Below, piece after piece: positions 6,165 through 6,165 of a stretch of DNA of 6,165 nt. Origin of the DNA: Tannerella sp. (GTDB lineage Bacteria > Bacteroidota > Bacteroidia > Bacteroidales > Tannerellaceae). A program made the translations under genes and the position numbers. Each line of letters opens with the position of its first letter. Position 1 is the first letter of the stretch. Under the pieces are notes generated by a model. That model searched no databases. It was not told the DNA's origin and saw only the letters and a program-made list of their open reading frames with translations. The DNA lies in NCBI GenBank assembly GCA_031283785.1, contig JAITBC010000138.1, forward strand, positions 1-6,165, in the 5' to 3' direction.

Positions 6165-6165
6165 T

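Noticed and set aside
1..6165. CRISPR array, tRNA, rRNA, riboswitch or insertion-sequence ends
   Set aside because: No spaced direct repeats, cloverleaf-like segments, B12-box-like leader or terminal inverted repeats were seen; any riboswitch for the operon would lie beyond 6165.

Overview
The window looks like chromosomal DNA from a member of the Bacteroidota, most likely order Bacteroidales. Four signs point there: a Bacteroides-type PD-(D/E)XK (Rpn-like) nuclease start at the left edge, a candidate promoter of the Bacteroidetes TTTG / TAnnTTTG type, A-rich leaders without strong Shine-Dalgarno sites, and a TonB-dependent receptor of Bacteroidetes style. Every supported gene lies on the minus strand, so transcription runs from right to left.

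From about 6112 down to 454 there is one tightly packed five-gene operon. In transcription order it encodes: a divergent SAM-dependent tetrapyrrole (uroporphyrinogen-III C-methyltransferase-like) methylase; a 686-residue TonB-dependent outer-membrane receptor; a periplasmic-binding lipoprotein of the iron/B12/metal-chelate class; the ABC ATPase; and the FecCD/BtuC-type permease. The junctions are a 4-base overlap, an 11-base overlap, a 4-base overlap and a 5-base gap, so the genes are almost certainly co-transcribed and translationally coupled. Together they form a complete route for a metal chelate or tetrapyrrole across both membranes: receptor, then binding lipoprotein, then permease and ATPase. 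The ligand cannot be read from sequence. The leading tetrapyrrole methylase suggests a link to cobalt, corrinoid, haem or siroheme metabolism, but the methylase has lost several hallmark SUMT residues, so its own substrate is open.

The right edge (6149-6165) is an AG dinucleotide tract directly in front of the operon's first gene. The region that should contain the operon promoter or any upstream gene is outside the window.

The left end (79-453) is a 375-base gap without a convincing gene. It holds a weak hairpin just past the permease stop, an open reading extension in frame with the permease after its TGA, AT-rich sequence, and candidate promoters for the next gene. That gene, an Rpn/PD-(D/E)XK nuclease-transposase family protein, begins at 78 and runs off the window after 26 codons. 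No strong intrinsic terminator is visible between the operon and this gene.
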